Origin: RGIG8700 sp964568815
Lineage (GTDB): Bacteria; Bacillota; Clostridia; RGIG6154
Assembly: GCA_964568815.1 (NCBI GenBank)
Contig: CAZMRY010000037.1
Coordinates: 1 to 13,411 of the forward strand
DNA length: 13,411 nucleotides
Direction of reading: 5' to 3'
Below are positions 1-6,755 of this stretch, in pieces. The notes below the pieces were generated by a model, which saw nothing but the letters and a program-made list of their open reading frames with translations, was not told the origin of the DNA and searched no databases. The number at the start of each line of letters is the position of its first letter. Position 1 is the stretch's first letter. The position numbers were made by a program, and so were the translations under genes.

Positions 1-788
1 TAATCGGAAGTCTTTTTTTGTTTGATAATTAATATTGTAATACCTGCAATAAATGATAACAACGCAATGATTTGAGAAATCCTGAAAACACCAAGATATA
101 AACTGTCAGTTCTTAATCCTTCAATAAAAAATCTGCCCAGTCCATAAAAGGTGACGTATGATAAAAATGTTTGTCCATCATATTTTTTATGTTTATTAAT
201 AATCAGTAGCAACACAAATACTAAAAGATTCCAAATACTTTCATACAGGAATGTTGGATGGACTTCTATAAGCCTACCCATTTCATAAATCGACATACGG
301 AAAAGTGAGTCGGTTTCAGCCCCGTACGCTTCTACATTGAAGAAGTTACCCCATCTGCCTATTGCTTGTCCTAATATAACAGAGGGTACACATAAATCAA
401 AAATTTTAAGCCAGTAAAGTTTTTTAACTTTACAGTATATAAAACAAGAAATTATGGCACCTATTACTGCACCGTATATTGCTATACCGCCATCTCTTAT
501 TGCGAATATTTTTTCAGGATGGATTAAGTAGTAATCCATAGAAAAAACAACATAGTAAAGTCTTGCAAAAATAATTGAAACAGGTGCGCATATTAGAACA
601 ATGTTTGTGATATGGTCAGGATCAATCCCCCTTTTCTTTGCATTAAAATAGGCTAGTATATAACCAACAATAATTGCTGTGCCTATTATAATTCCATACC
701 AGTATATATCGATGTTTCCAATTGAAAATGCAACATTTGATATATTAAATTCCAAACCTAATCCCGGAAAACCTATATATTTTTTCAT
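1..788 (-). CDS. lgt: Prolipoprotein diacylglyceryl transferase (3' end at or past window edge)
   Basis: Lgt moves the diacylglyceryl group of phosphatidylglycerol onto the lipobox cysteine of prelipoproteins, in the cytoplasmic membrane. I read 262 codons from ATG 788; the window ends inside the next codon (TA-), which could be the stop, since the family is about 260-280 residues long. Family marks seen: Tyr-Trp-Tyr-Gly near residues 29-32, ARLYYV at 75-80, GRWGNFFNVEAYG at 144-156 (the Lgt signature, with its Arg, Asn and Glu), HPTFLYES at 177-184 and GRFFIEGLRTDSLYLG at 218-233. Several hydrophobic helices surround these. The position of the Escherichia coli His in the GG-x-x-x-H motif is Tyr105 here, which I recall as common in clostridial Lgt. 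AAAGGAGTAATC lies just before the start and overlaps the ymfH stop, four bases upstream, so translation is probably coupled. It is the third gene of the ymfF-ymfH-lgt run. Confidence 0.95.
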   Translation of the reverse strand, partial: MKKYIGFPGLGLEFNISNVAFSIGNIDIYWYGIIIGTAIIVGYILAYFNAKKRGIDPDHITNIVLICAPVSIIFARLYYVVFSMDYYLIHPEKIFAIRDGGIAIYGAVIGAIISCFIYCKVKKLYWLKIFDLCVPSVILGQAIGRWGNFFNVEAYGAETDSLFRMSIYEMGRLIEVHPTFLYESIWNLLVFVLLLIINKHKKYDGQTFLSYVTFYGLGRFFIEGLRTDSLYLGVFRISQIIALLSFIAGITILIIKQKKTSD

Positions 789-792
789 ATGA

Positions 793-2070
793 TTACTCCT
801 TTGGCAGAATGACTGAAAGTACACATAAATCCTCTGTCATAGTTTTAATATGATTATTAATGTCTTCCACAGTGATTTCATCTATAATTTTGTCAAATTT
901 GTAGTTGTTAAAGTTGTTAAAAATACCTTCCAGATTTGCACTTGCAACACTTTCTGGATTATTAAATGAACGGATATGACTACTCTTATTTAGAATTTTC
1001 TGTCTGTTTAAATCTGTTTCACTGATATTATTAATGTTTTTTCTGATTTCTTTTATTATTTCTTCTTTTACTTTTTCAGGAGTTGTACTTTCTCCTGAGA
1101 TAATGCTATGAGAAAATTCATTTTCACATACATATTCAGTATCAAAACTATCATTGATTATGCCTGAATTATATAAATCATTATAGAATTTACTACTTTT
1201 GCCAAAAAGCAAATCGAGGGAGATTTTTCCTATAACGATTTTTTTGATCATTTCATCTCCTGATAAACCTGTTTGGTTATCTTTGAATCCAATATTAAAT
1301 AATGGAATATTTACATCAAGATTCTGATAGATTTCTTTTTTATATACTGATTTATCTTCTGTATCTGTTATTAAGCTTGTATTTGCTGCAGGCTTAATTC
1401 TATCAAGTTTACTTGCGATATATTCATATGTTTTGTCAGGGTCAATATCTCCGCAAATGGAAATGCAGAGTGTTCCCGCGTTGTAAAATTTATTATAACA
1501 GTCATATAAAAGTTCAGGTGTAATATAACTTATTGTTTCGACTGTTCCTGCTATATCAATTCTTACAGGACAAGTATGGTACATTGCCTGTAACATATTG
1601 AAAAATACACGCCAACCCGGATTGTCAAGATACATATTGATTTCCTGACCTATTATGCCCTGTTCCTTATCAACATTCTCTTTGGTAAAGTAAGGTGTCT
1701 GCATTAATTCAAGTAAAATATCAGCATTTTCATAAAATTTGTCGGTGCAGGTGAAATAATATACTGTGTGATTAAAAGAAGTATATGCGTTAGCATTACC
1801 GCCTGTTTGTGCATATTTTGTAAAAGCGTCACCTTCTTCAGATTCAAAGAGCTTGTGTTCGAGAAAATGTGCAATCCCGTCAGGAAGAAGGTGAATGTTA
1901 CCTTCACTGTCAGTATATTTGTTTATAACAGAACCAAAATTTGTGCCAAACATCATACAAGTCTTTGTAAAGCCCTTTTTAGGACTGATTATAATTCTTA
2001 AACCACTATCAAGTGTATATATATAATTCGTTTCGTTGAGTTCTTTACATTCAATTATCTGCTTATTCAT
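793..2070 (-). CDS. ymfH: M16 family zinc metalloprotease, YmfH (YfmH) type
   Basis: A 425-residue pitrilysin-like protein and the presumed catalytic half of an M16 pair. The inverted zinc motif HFLEH is intact at residues 68-72, and the downstream glutamate ligand is probably Glu143 in GIIGQEINMY. The stretch with PGWRVFFNMLQAMYHTCPV and IDIAGT (151-176) is typical of the YmfH branch. The Arg-Tyr substrate pair of M16 C-terminal halves is not evident in its own C-terminal part and is found in the neighbouring partner instead. In Bacillus-type genomes such pairs are annotated as associated with modification of elongation factor P; that role is known only by family and is not shown here. The gene begins directly after the ymfF stop with no gap, and AAAGGA nine bases upstream serves as ribosome binding site. 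No signal peptide is seen, so it is probably cytosolic. Confidence 0.9.
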   Translation of the reverse strand: MNKQIIECKELNETNYIYTLDSGLRIIISPKKGFTKTCMMFGTNFGSVINKYTDSEGNIHLLPDGIAHFLEHKLFESEEGDAFTKYAQTGGNANAYTSFNHTVYYFTCTDKFYENADILLELMQTPYFTKENVDKEQGIIGQEINMYLDNPGWRVFFNMLQAMYHTCPVRIDIAGTVETISYITPELLYDCYNKFYNAGTLCISICGDIDPDKTYEYIASKLDRIKPAANTSLITDTEDKSVYKKEIYQNLDVNIPLFNIGFKDNQTGLSGDEMIKKIVIGKISLDLLFGKSSKFYNDLYNSGIINDSFDTEYVCENEFSHSIISGESTTPEKVKEEIIKEIRKNINNISETDLNRQKILNKSSHIRSFNNPESVASANLEGIFNNFNNYKFDKIIDEITVEDINNHIKTMTEDLCVLSVILPKE

Positions 2071-3327
2071 TTATTCATGTCCTTTCAGAAGATAAATTGT
2101 GTCTAAATTTAGAGTATTTGCCGCTGCTATAATTTCTTCTTTGTTAGTATCTTTAATTTTTTCGATCATTTGGTCTATATCCAAGAAATTATCAACAAGC
2201 CTTGATGATGCATAATAATTAAGAAGACTTGCGAGACTGTCTTTAGCACTCTTGTAACTATTTATTAATGCAAGCTTTGTATACTCCATTTCTTTTTCTG
2301 AGAAATTTCCGTTTTTCATTTCATTAAATTGCTTTTCTATTTCAGTTTTCGCCATTTCGTAGTTTCTTGTTTCAATACCGCTGTCAACGAGCAAAAAACC
2401 TTTGTATGAATTATATCTGCTTGAAGCATAGTATGCCAGAGAAAGTTTTTCACGAACATTTAAAAAGAGTTTTGAGTGAACAGAGCCGCCAAAAAGATTA
2501 TCAAATAACAGCATTCCAAAGAACAGAGGATGATTTCTTGTTACATCTGTTTTGTAGCCCATAGCCAATTTGCTTTGTGTTACATCAGAAGGTTCAATAA
2601 CAGTGCGAGTTGGAACATCTGATAGTGAAGAATAAATTTTATTATAGCCACTATTAAGCTTTATTTGTTCAAACAGTTTTTTGATATGCTTTAATATTTC
2701 CTCTTCGTTAACAGCGCCTGTAACCACTATGCTGGAGATTGAAGCTCTAAAGCTATCAGAATAATGCTTTAGTAAATCATCGGATGAGATAGAAGTTAAA
2801 TCGTCAGTTTCTCCGTAAGCATATAAGCTGTATGGGGTATTTGCATACATTTCCTCTATAACTCTTTTCCGAGCATAGTCACGCTTATCATTTTTTATGC
2901 CATCAATAAACAACTTCATATTTTCTTTTTCTCTTTCTGTATATGAAGTGTTGAATTTTCCTTCAGGAAGGTAAGGGTTATAAAGTATATCATAGATAAG
3001 TGTAATTAATTTTTTGAAAGGCGCATCTTTTTTTGCATAAATATCGCTAACGGTGATGCCTGTTAATGATATAATCTGATTATCACCGTATTTGGAAACA
3101 TTACATGATATTTTAGAACCATAAAGTTCGTCTAGATATCTGTTAAGTTCAAGCGTTTCGGGGTATTTGGCACACCCTCTTTTAAGAATGTAGGGGAGAA
3201 GTGCATTGATAGTAACTGTAGATTTGTCAAGCTTTGTAATAAAGTTTACCGATATTGCTGCAGTTTTGAATTTGTTGTCATTGATAATTTGGACATTAAG
3301 CCCATTATCCAGTTTAAAATTTTTCAT
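2071..3327 (-). CDS. ymfF: Inactive M16 family partner protein, YmfF (YfmF) type
   Basis: A 418-residue M16 homologue without the catalytic site. Where an active enzyme has HxxEH this protein has LLPYILKRG (residues 43-51), with no His or Glu. The C-terminal half keeps the Arg-Tyr substrate element, NVREKLSLAYYASS (290-303, with Arg292 and Tyr299/300), preceded by LFGGSVHSKLF. Active and inactive M16 subunits commonly pair so that one gives the zinc site and the other the Arg-Tyr element; YmfF and YmfH fit this. It is the first gene of the minus-strand operon. The start at 3327 is supported by AGAAAGGATG seven bases upstream. A -10-like TATAAC on the minus strand (3367-3372) overlaps the promoter of the divergent regulator, but I found no good -35 for it. 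The divergent regulator could control this gene; that is inferred from position alone. Confidence 0.88.
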   Translation of the reverse strand: MKNFKLDNGLNVQIINDNKFKTAAISVNFITKLDKSTVTINALLPYILKRGCAKYPETLELNRYLDELYGSKISCNVSKYGDNQIISLTGITVSDIYAKKDAPFKKLITLIYDILYNPYLPEGKFNTSYTEREKENMKLFIDGIKNDKRDYARKRVIEEMYANTPYSLYAYGETDDLTSISSDDLLKHYSDSFRASISSIVVTGAVNEEEILKHIKKLFEQIKLNSGYNKIYSSLSDVPTRTVIEPSDVTQSKLAMGYKTDVTRNHPLFFGMLLFDNLFGGSVHSKLFLNVREKLSLAYYASSRYNSYKGFLLVDSGIETRNYEMAKTEIEKQFNEMKNGNFSEKEMEYTKLALINSYKSAKDSLASLLNYYASSRLVDNFLDIDQMIEKIKDTNKEEIIAAANTLNLDTIYLLKGHE

Positions 3328-3344
3328 TATTTCATCCTTTCTGA

Positions 3345-3373
3345 TTGTCAGATTTGAGTAAAAGTGTTATAAT
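3345..3373 (+). promoter_or_regulatory. Sigma-A type promoter of the XRE regulator gene
   Basis: TTGTCA at 3345-3350 and TATAAT at 3368-3373 are separated by exactly 17 bases, one mismatch from the vegetative consensus. Transcription should start near 3380, leaving a leader of only about 14 bases before ATG 3394, so the ribosome binding site GAGGTG (3381-3386) lies at the very 5' end of the message. Confidence 0.8.
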
Positions 3374-3390
3374 CACATTCGAGGTGATTA
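3370..3390. promoter_or_regulatory. Candidate operator: 7-bp inverted repeat over the transcription start
   Basis: TAATCAC (3370-3376) and GTGATTA (3384-3390) are perfect inverted repeats with a 7-base spacer. The dyad overlaps the end of the -10 box, centres on the predicted start base (3380) and covers the ribosome binding site. The left arm lies upstream of the predicted start, so the message would not contain both arms; a protein-binding site is more likely than an RNA hairpin. The obvious candidate ligand is the XRE protein encoded directly downstream (inference). Confidence 0.5.
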
Positions 3391-3393
3391 ATT

Positions 3394-3993
3394 ATGCCAG
3401 AAGTAGGAAAAAGATTGTTAAGCATCAGAACTATGCGTGGTATAGAGAGAAATGATGCTGCACAAAAATTAGGAGTGTCGGAAGAAGAACTGAGAGAAAT
3501 TGAGCTGTTTAAAGCCGATTATGATATTGGGTTACTCCTTAAGTGTTGCGATTTGTATAAAACATCAGTTGCTGCACTTCTTGATGAAAATGAGAAAACA
3601 TACCCTCTTAAAACTCCAAAAGAAGATTATAACAAATTTGAAGATAAAATTATATGCACAGATGTGTTACTTAACACATTGAAGAAAAATATCAGTTATA
3701 TTAAGAAACCTGCCAGATGCACAGGTCCAAGTAAAAACTATTGTGCATGGAGAATACTCTCATCGGAATATTGTTTAAGCGGTTATGTTGTCTTCGAGAT
3801 TGTAAATGAGCTCAGAGAAGGGGATATAATTCTCGCTGTTGTAAAACAAAAGCCTGTTTACGGTTTTTTCAGAGTAATAGAAGGTGATAAGTATATCAAT
3901 CCTGTCAATTCTCCGAAAAATAAGTTCAGGTTAAGTGCAAAAGGTGTAAAAATTGCAGGTCGTGTTAAGCATCTTGACATAAATGTTTGCTAA
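3394..3993 (+). CDS. XRE-family HTH regulator with degenerate S24 (LexA/CI-like) C-terminal domain
   Basis: A 199-residue protein. Residues 5-63 form a Cro/CI-type helix-turn-helix (GKRLLSIRTMRGIERNDAAQKLGVSEEELREIE, shown here as a region, then a DIGLLLKCCDLYKTS helix). After a linker of about 45 residues, the C-terminal part resembles the S24 fold of LexA and CI: REGDIILAVV at 141-150, VYGFFRVIEGDKYINPVNS at 155-173 and KIAGRVKHL at 186-194. The Gly-Asp-Ser-Met motif with the nucleophile is missing, and the usual Lys general base appears as Arg160, so self-cleavage is not expected. Six cysteines (51, 52, 109, 117, 127, 199) are notable for a small regulator and could sense metal or redox state, though no clear ligand motif is seen. 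The start is fixed by GAGGTG eight bases upstream. The gene diverges from ymfF and overlaps the end of murC. Its target is unknown; autoregulation is likely from the operator-like repeat. Confidence 0.75.
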   Translation: MPEVGKRLLSIRTMRGIERNDAAQKLGVSEEELREIELFKADYDIGLLLKCCDLYKTSVAALLDENEKTYPLKTPKEDYNKFEDKIICTDVLLNTLKKNISYIKKPARCTGPSKNYCAWRILSSEYCLSGYVVFEIVNELREGDIILAVVKQKPVYGFFRVIEGDKYINPVNSPKNKFRLSAKGVKIAGRVKHLDINVC

Positions 3994-5341
3994 TTTTGTA
4001 AACATCACCTGCACCTATTGTTATAACAAGGTCATTTGATGACATATTTTCTTTTAGATAGCTCTCTATTTCATTGAAATCAGCAATATATTTTACATTG
4101 ACACCTGATAATTTTAATGCATCCGCAAGTTGCATTGAATTAACCATTCCGGTGTCTTTTTCTCTTGCTGCATAGATATCTGTAAGTATTAATTCATCAG
4201 CATCGGAAAAAGCTGTTAAAAATTCATTAAATAGAGCTTTTGTGCGAGTGTAAGTGTGTGGTTGGAAAATGGCAATTATATTTTTAGAATCGTATTTTTT
4301 ACAAGCTGATAGTGTTGTTTTAATTTCCGTTGGATGATGTGCGTAATCATCAAAAATTTCAGCACCGTTACAATTTCCTATATATTCAAATCGTCTGCCT
4401 GTTCCTTTAAATTCTTTTAATCCTTTTTGTATTTCATTTATAGTGCACTTATGATGTAAAGCCAGCGAGGCTGCCCCAAGACTGTTAAGCACATTATGTT
4501 CACCGGGAACACTTAAATCAATATGACATATAGGTTTGTTACCTTCATAAAAATCATAGCTTCCGTATCCTCGATTATTGTATGAGATATTTTTAGCAAT
4601 GTAATCACAGTTTTCATCTGTGCCAAAATATTTAACATTTTCTATGTCTTTTAGTGTGTCTCTGACATTTTTATCCATTCCGTTTGCAATTATCACACCA
4701 GATGAAGGAATGAGATTTGCAAATTTTAAAAACGAAGATTTGATATGTTCAAGGTCTTTAAAATAATCAAGATGGTCTTCTTCAATGTTGTTGATAATTG
4801 CTGTTTCAGGATAAAACTTAAGAAAACTTTCTACATATTCACAGGATTCTGTAACTAGCATATTATCGCTGCCGATTTTGTAATTACTGCCAAGCTCTTT
4901 AACTTCACCGCCAACAAGTATTGTTGGGTCAATATCAGAATTAAGCATTATAAGTGAAAGCATAGCAGTTGTGGTAGTTTTTCCATGTGTACCACTTATA
5001 CAACAGTTATGCTTGTATATTTTCATAAGCTCTCCAAGGAAAACTGAACGCTCTAAAACAGGCGCACCTGAATTTAATGCAGCAACGTATTCTTCATTAT
5101 CTTTTGCTATAGCAGCAGTATATACAACAAGGTCAGGATTGTTTATGTTCTCTGCTGATTGATTTAAGTAAACAGTTATACCGCTATTTACTAATTTATC
5201 AGTTAAGTCCGTTCTTTTTATGTCAGAGCCTGAAACAATATAACCATTGTTATTTGCAATTTCTGCAAGAGAAGACATACTTACTCCGCCAATACCTATA
5301 AAATGAATCTTGCTGTTTTTAGCTAAATTTAATATTTCCAT
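3965..5341 (-). CDS. murC: UDP-N-acetylmuramate--L-alanine ligase
   Basis: MurC joins L-alanine to UDP-N-acetylmuramic acid using ATP, the first amino acid addition in cytoplasmic peptidoglycan precursor synthesis. The 458-residue length is normal for the family. Seen in order: the N-terminal dinucleotide-like loop FIGIGGVSMSSLA (14-26) and GSDIKRTD, the ATP P-loop SGTHGKTTTT (116-125), ESFLKFYP (171-178), NNIEEDHLDYF (184-194, with the His of the central domain), and the C-terminal FDDYAHHPTEI and FQPHTYTRT motifs. No key residue appears lost. The start at 5341 has GGAGG seven bases upstream, and the promoter lies in the gap shared with hom. It stands alone here, away from the usual mur/fts cluster, and its last 29 bases overlap the convergent regulator gene, so each stop codon lies inside the other gene. 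Confidence 0.97.
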   Translation of the reverse strand: MEILNLAKNSKIHFIGIGGVSMSSLAEIANNNGYIVSGSDIKRTDLTDKLVNSGITVYLNQSAENINNPDLVVYTAAIAKDNEEYVAALNSGAPVLERSVFLGELMKIYKHNCCISGTHGKTTTTAMLSLIMLNSDIDPTILVGGEVKELGSNYKIGSDNMLVTESCEYVESFLKFYPETAIINNIEEDHLDYFKDLEHIKSSFLKFANLIPSSGVIIANGMDKNVRDTLKDIENVKYFGTDENCDYIAKNISYNNRGYGSYDFYEGNKPICHIDLSVPGEHNVLNSLGAASLALHHKCTINEIQKGLKEFKGTGRRFEYIGNCNGAEIFDDYAHHPTEIKTTLSACKKYDSKNIIAIFQPHTYTRTKALFNEFLTAFSDADELILTDIYAAREKDTGMVNSMQLADALKLSGVNVKYIADFNEIESYLKENMSSNDLVITIGAGDVYKISKHLCQDA

Positions 5342-5372
5342 TCTTTTCCTCCGAATAAAATGTGTTATTATA

Positions 5373-5401
5373 ATAATAACAGAGATGAATTAAAAATTCA
5401 A
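5373..5401 (-). promoter_or_regulatory. Promoter of murC
   Basis: On the minus strand TTGAAT (5401-5396) and TATTAT (5378-5373) are 17 bases apart, and TGT directly before the -10 makes an extended -10 element. Transcription should start near 5366, giving a leader of about 25 bases. The inverted repeat TGTTATTA-TAA-TAATAACA (5363-5381) covers the -10 box and start site and could bind a regulator. A second small dyad, TGAATT-AAA-AATTCA (5386-5400), lies over the spacer and -35. Both are AT-rich, so chance is possible. Confidence 0.65.
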
Positions 5402-5443
5402 TATTTAAATAGAAAAAAATACTCTTTTTATTTCAAAAATCTA

Positions 5444-5472
5444 TTGATTTTTTGGGCTTTTAGGTATATAAT
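5444..5472 (+). promoter_or_regulatory. Promoter of hom-lysC
   Basis: TTGATT (5444-5449) and TATAAT (5467-5472) are 17 bases apart, so transcription should start near 5479. The leader of about 42 bases is too short for a lysine riboswitch or T-box, so the transcript itself shows no known amino-acid sensor. The perfect 9-bp inverted repeat TATATAATA-TCTC-TATTATATA (5465-5486) covers the -10 box and the start site and may be an operator, although its arms contain only A and T. Confidence 0.7.
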
Positions 5473-5521
5473 ATCTCTATTATATATATTTATACAAATT
5501 TTGACAAAAAGGAGTTCAAAT

Positions 5522-6739
5522 ATGACTAACATTGCCATACTCGGTTTTGGTGTTGTGGGTTCCGGTGTACTTGAAATTATTAATAAGAATTCCGTAATTA
5601 TAAGTACATCAACTGGTCATGATGTAAAAGTTAAGAGAATACTTGATATCAGAGATTTTTCTGACCATAAACACGCCGGGTTGTTCACTAAAAATTTTGA
5701 TGATATATTATCTGATGATGATATTTCAGTTGTAGCAGAGGTAATAGGCGGAGTTGGTGCTGCTTATGAATTTTCAAAAAAGTGTTTGTCTGCCGGCAAG
5801 AGTGTTGTTACCTCAAATAAAGAACTTGTGGCTACTCACGGAACTGAACTTATTTCACTTGCTAGAGCTAATAATGTACATTATATGTTTGAGGCGAGTG
5901 TTGGTGGAGGAATTCCTCTTTTAAGACAGATTAATGATATAGCCTGCTACACTAAAATTGATAAAGTTATGGGCATCTTAAATGGTACTACAAATTATAT
6001 TTTAACTAAGATGTTTACTGATGGAGAGTCATTTGAAATTGCTCTTAAAGGTGCTCAGGATAATGGCTACGCAGAAAGAGACCCAAGTGCTGACATCGAA
6101 GGTCACGATGCAGCAAGAAAAATTGCTATTATTATGTCTCTTATTACTGGAAAAGCTTATAATCCTGAATATGTTCACACAGAAGGTATTACAAAAATAA
6201 CATCCGAGGATGTAAGATATGCAGAAAGCCTTGGATGCTCTATCAAACTTGTTGGTTATGGAATTAATGAAGATAGCAATACATATGCAAGAGTTTCTCC
6301 GTTAATGATAAATAAAAATTATCCCCTTGCAAGGATAGACGATGTATTTAATGGAGTTATGATTCATGATGAAATGACAGATGATGTTTTATTTTACGGC
6401 AGAGGTGCAGGAATGCTTCCAACTGCAACAGCAGTTGTGGCAGATATTCTTGACATTGTTAAAAATGTTGACAAACCTCAGAAATTCATCTGGAATGATG
6501 AGGTTAACAAAAATATAATTCCATTTTCAAATAGTACCAGTGCATTTTTTGTGCGTGCGAAATGCAGTGCAGATAATGTAACAGAAGTTTTTGGAAAAGT
6601 TGAATTTGCTGATAAAATAATTGAAAATGAGTGTGCTTTTATAACTGAAGTTTTGAGTGAAGCTGCATTTGCAGACCTTCTTAAAACGGCAGAACAAAAA
6701 GGAATTAAAATTATATCATATATTAGAAAGTATATTTGA
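5522..6739 (+). CDS. hom: Homoserine dehydrogenase with shortened ACT domain
   Basis: Hom reduces aspartate semialdehyde to homoserine with NAD(P)H, the branch toward threonine, methionine and isoleucine. I chose ATG 5522 because GGAG lies seven bases upstream and the protein then begins with the Rossmann loop ILGFGVVGSGV (6-16); the reading frame is open from 5360, but that extension has no homology and contains the promoter. Other marks: TSNKELVATHG (97-107), EASVGGGIPLLRQIND (124-139), the signature GILNGTTNYIL (151-161) and NGYAERDPSADIEGHDAARK (181-200) with catalytic Asp191 and Lys200. The C-terminal ACT part (about 340-405) is short and lacks the usual Pro-Gly-containing loop after its first strand, giving 405 residues where about 430 is usual. 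Threonine feedback may therefore differ (inference). It is followed 16 bases later by lysC and probably co-transcribed with it. Confidence 0.94.
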   Translation: MTNIAILGFGVVGSGVLEIINKNSVIISTSTGHDVKVKRILDIRDFSDHKHAGLFTKNFDDILSDDDISVVAEVIGGVGAAYEFSKKCLSAGKSVVTSNKELVATHGTELISLARANNVHYMFEASVGGGIPLLRQINDIACYTKIDKVMGILNGTTNYILTKMFTDGESFEIALKGAQDNGYAERDPSADIEGHDAARKIAIIMSLITGKAYNPEYVHTEGITKITSEDVRYAESLGCSIKLVGYGINEDSNTYARVSPLMINKNYPLARIDDVFNGVMIHDEMTDDVLFYGRGAGMLPTATAVVADILDIVKNVDKPQKFIWNDEVNKNIIPFSNSTSAFFVRAKCSADNVTEVFGKVEFADKIIENECAFITEVLSEAAFADLLKTAEQKGIKIISYIRKYI

Positions 6740-6755
6740 CATTGGAGGTATATAT

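Noticed and set aside
3367..3393. Minus-strand promoter for ymfF with TATAAC as -10
   Set aside because: The -10 is acceptable, but the only -35 candidates at proper spacing (TTAATT or TAATTA) match poorly, so I do not list it as a feature.
3983..4005. Hairpin ATGTTT/AAACAT at the regulator-murC junction as terminator
   Set aside because: Only six AT-rich pairs with an 11-base loop and no T-run.
5360..5521. Open frame upstream of hom, starting at ATG 5360
   Set aside because: It contains the hom promoter and dyads and has no binding site; the hom Rossmann motif begins right after ATG 5522, which has its own GGAG.
5480..5521. Riboswitch or T-box in the hom leader
   Set aside because: The leader is only about 42 bases and mostly A and T; no specifier stem, terminator or T-box motif fits.
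6657..6755. Upstream ATG extending lysC into hom
   Set aside because: No ribosome binding site, a peptide of odd composition, and the conserved kinase start at 6756 has GGAGG.
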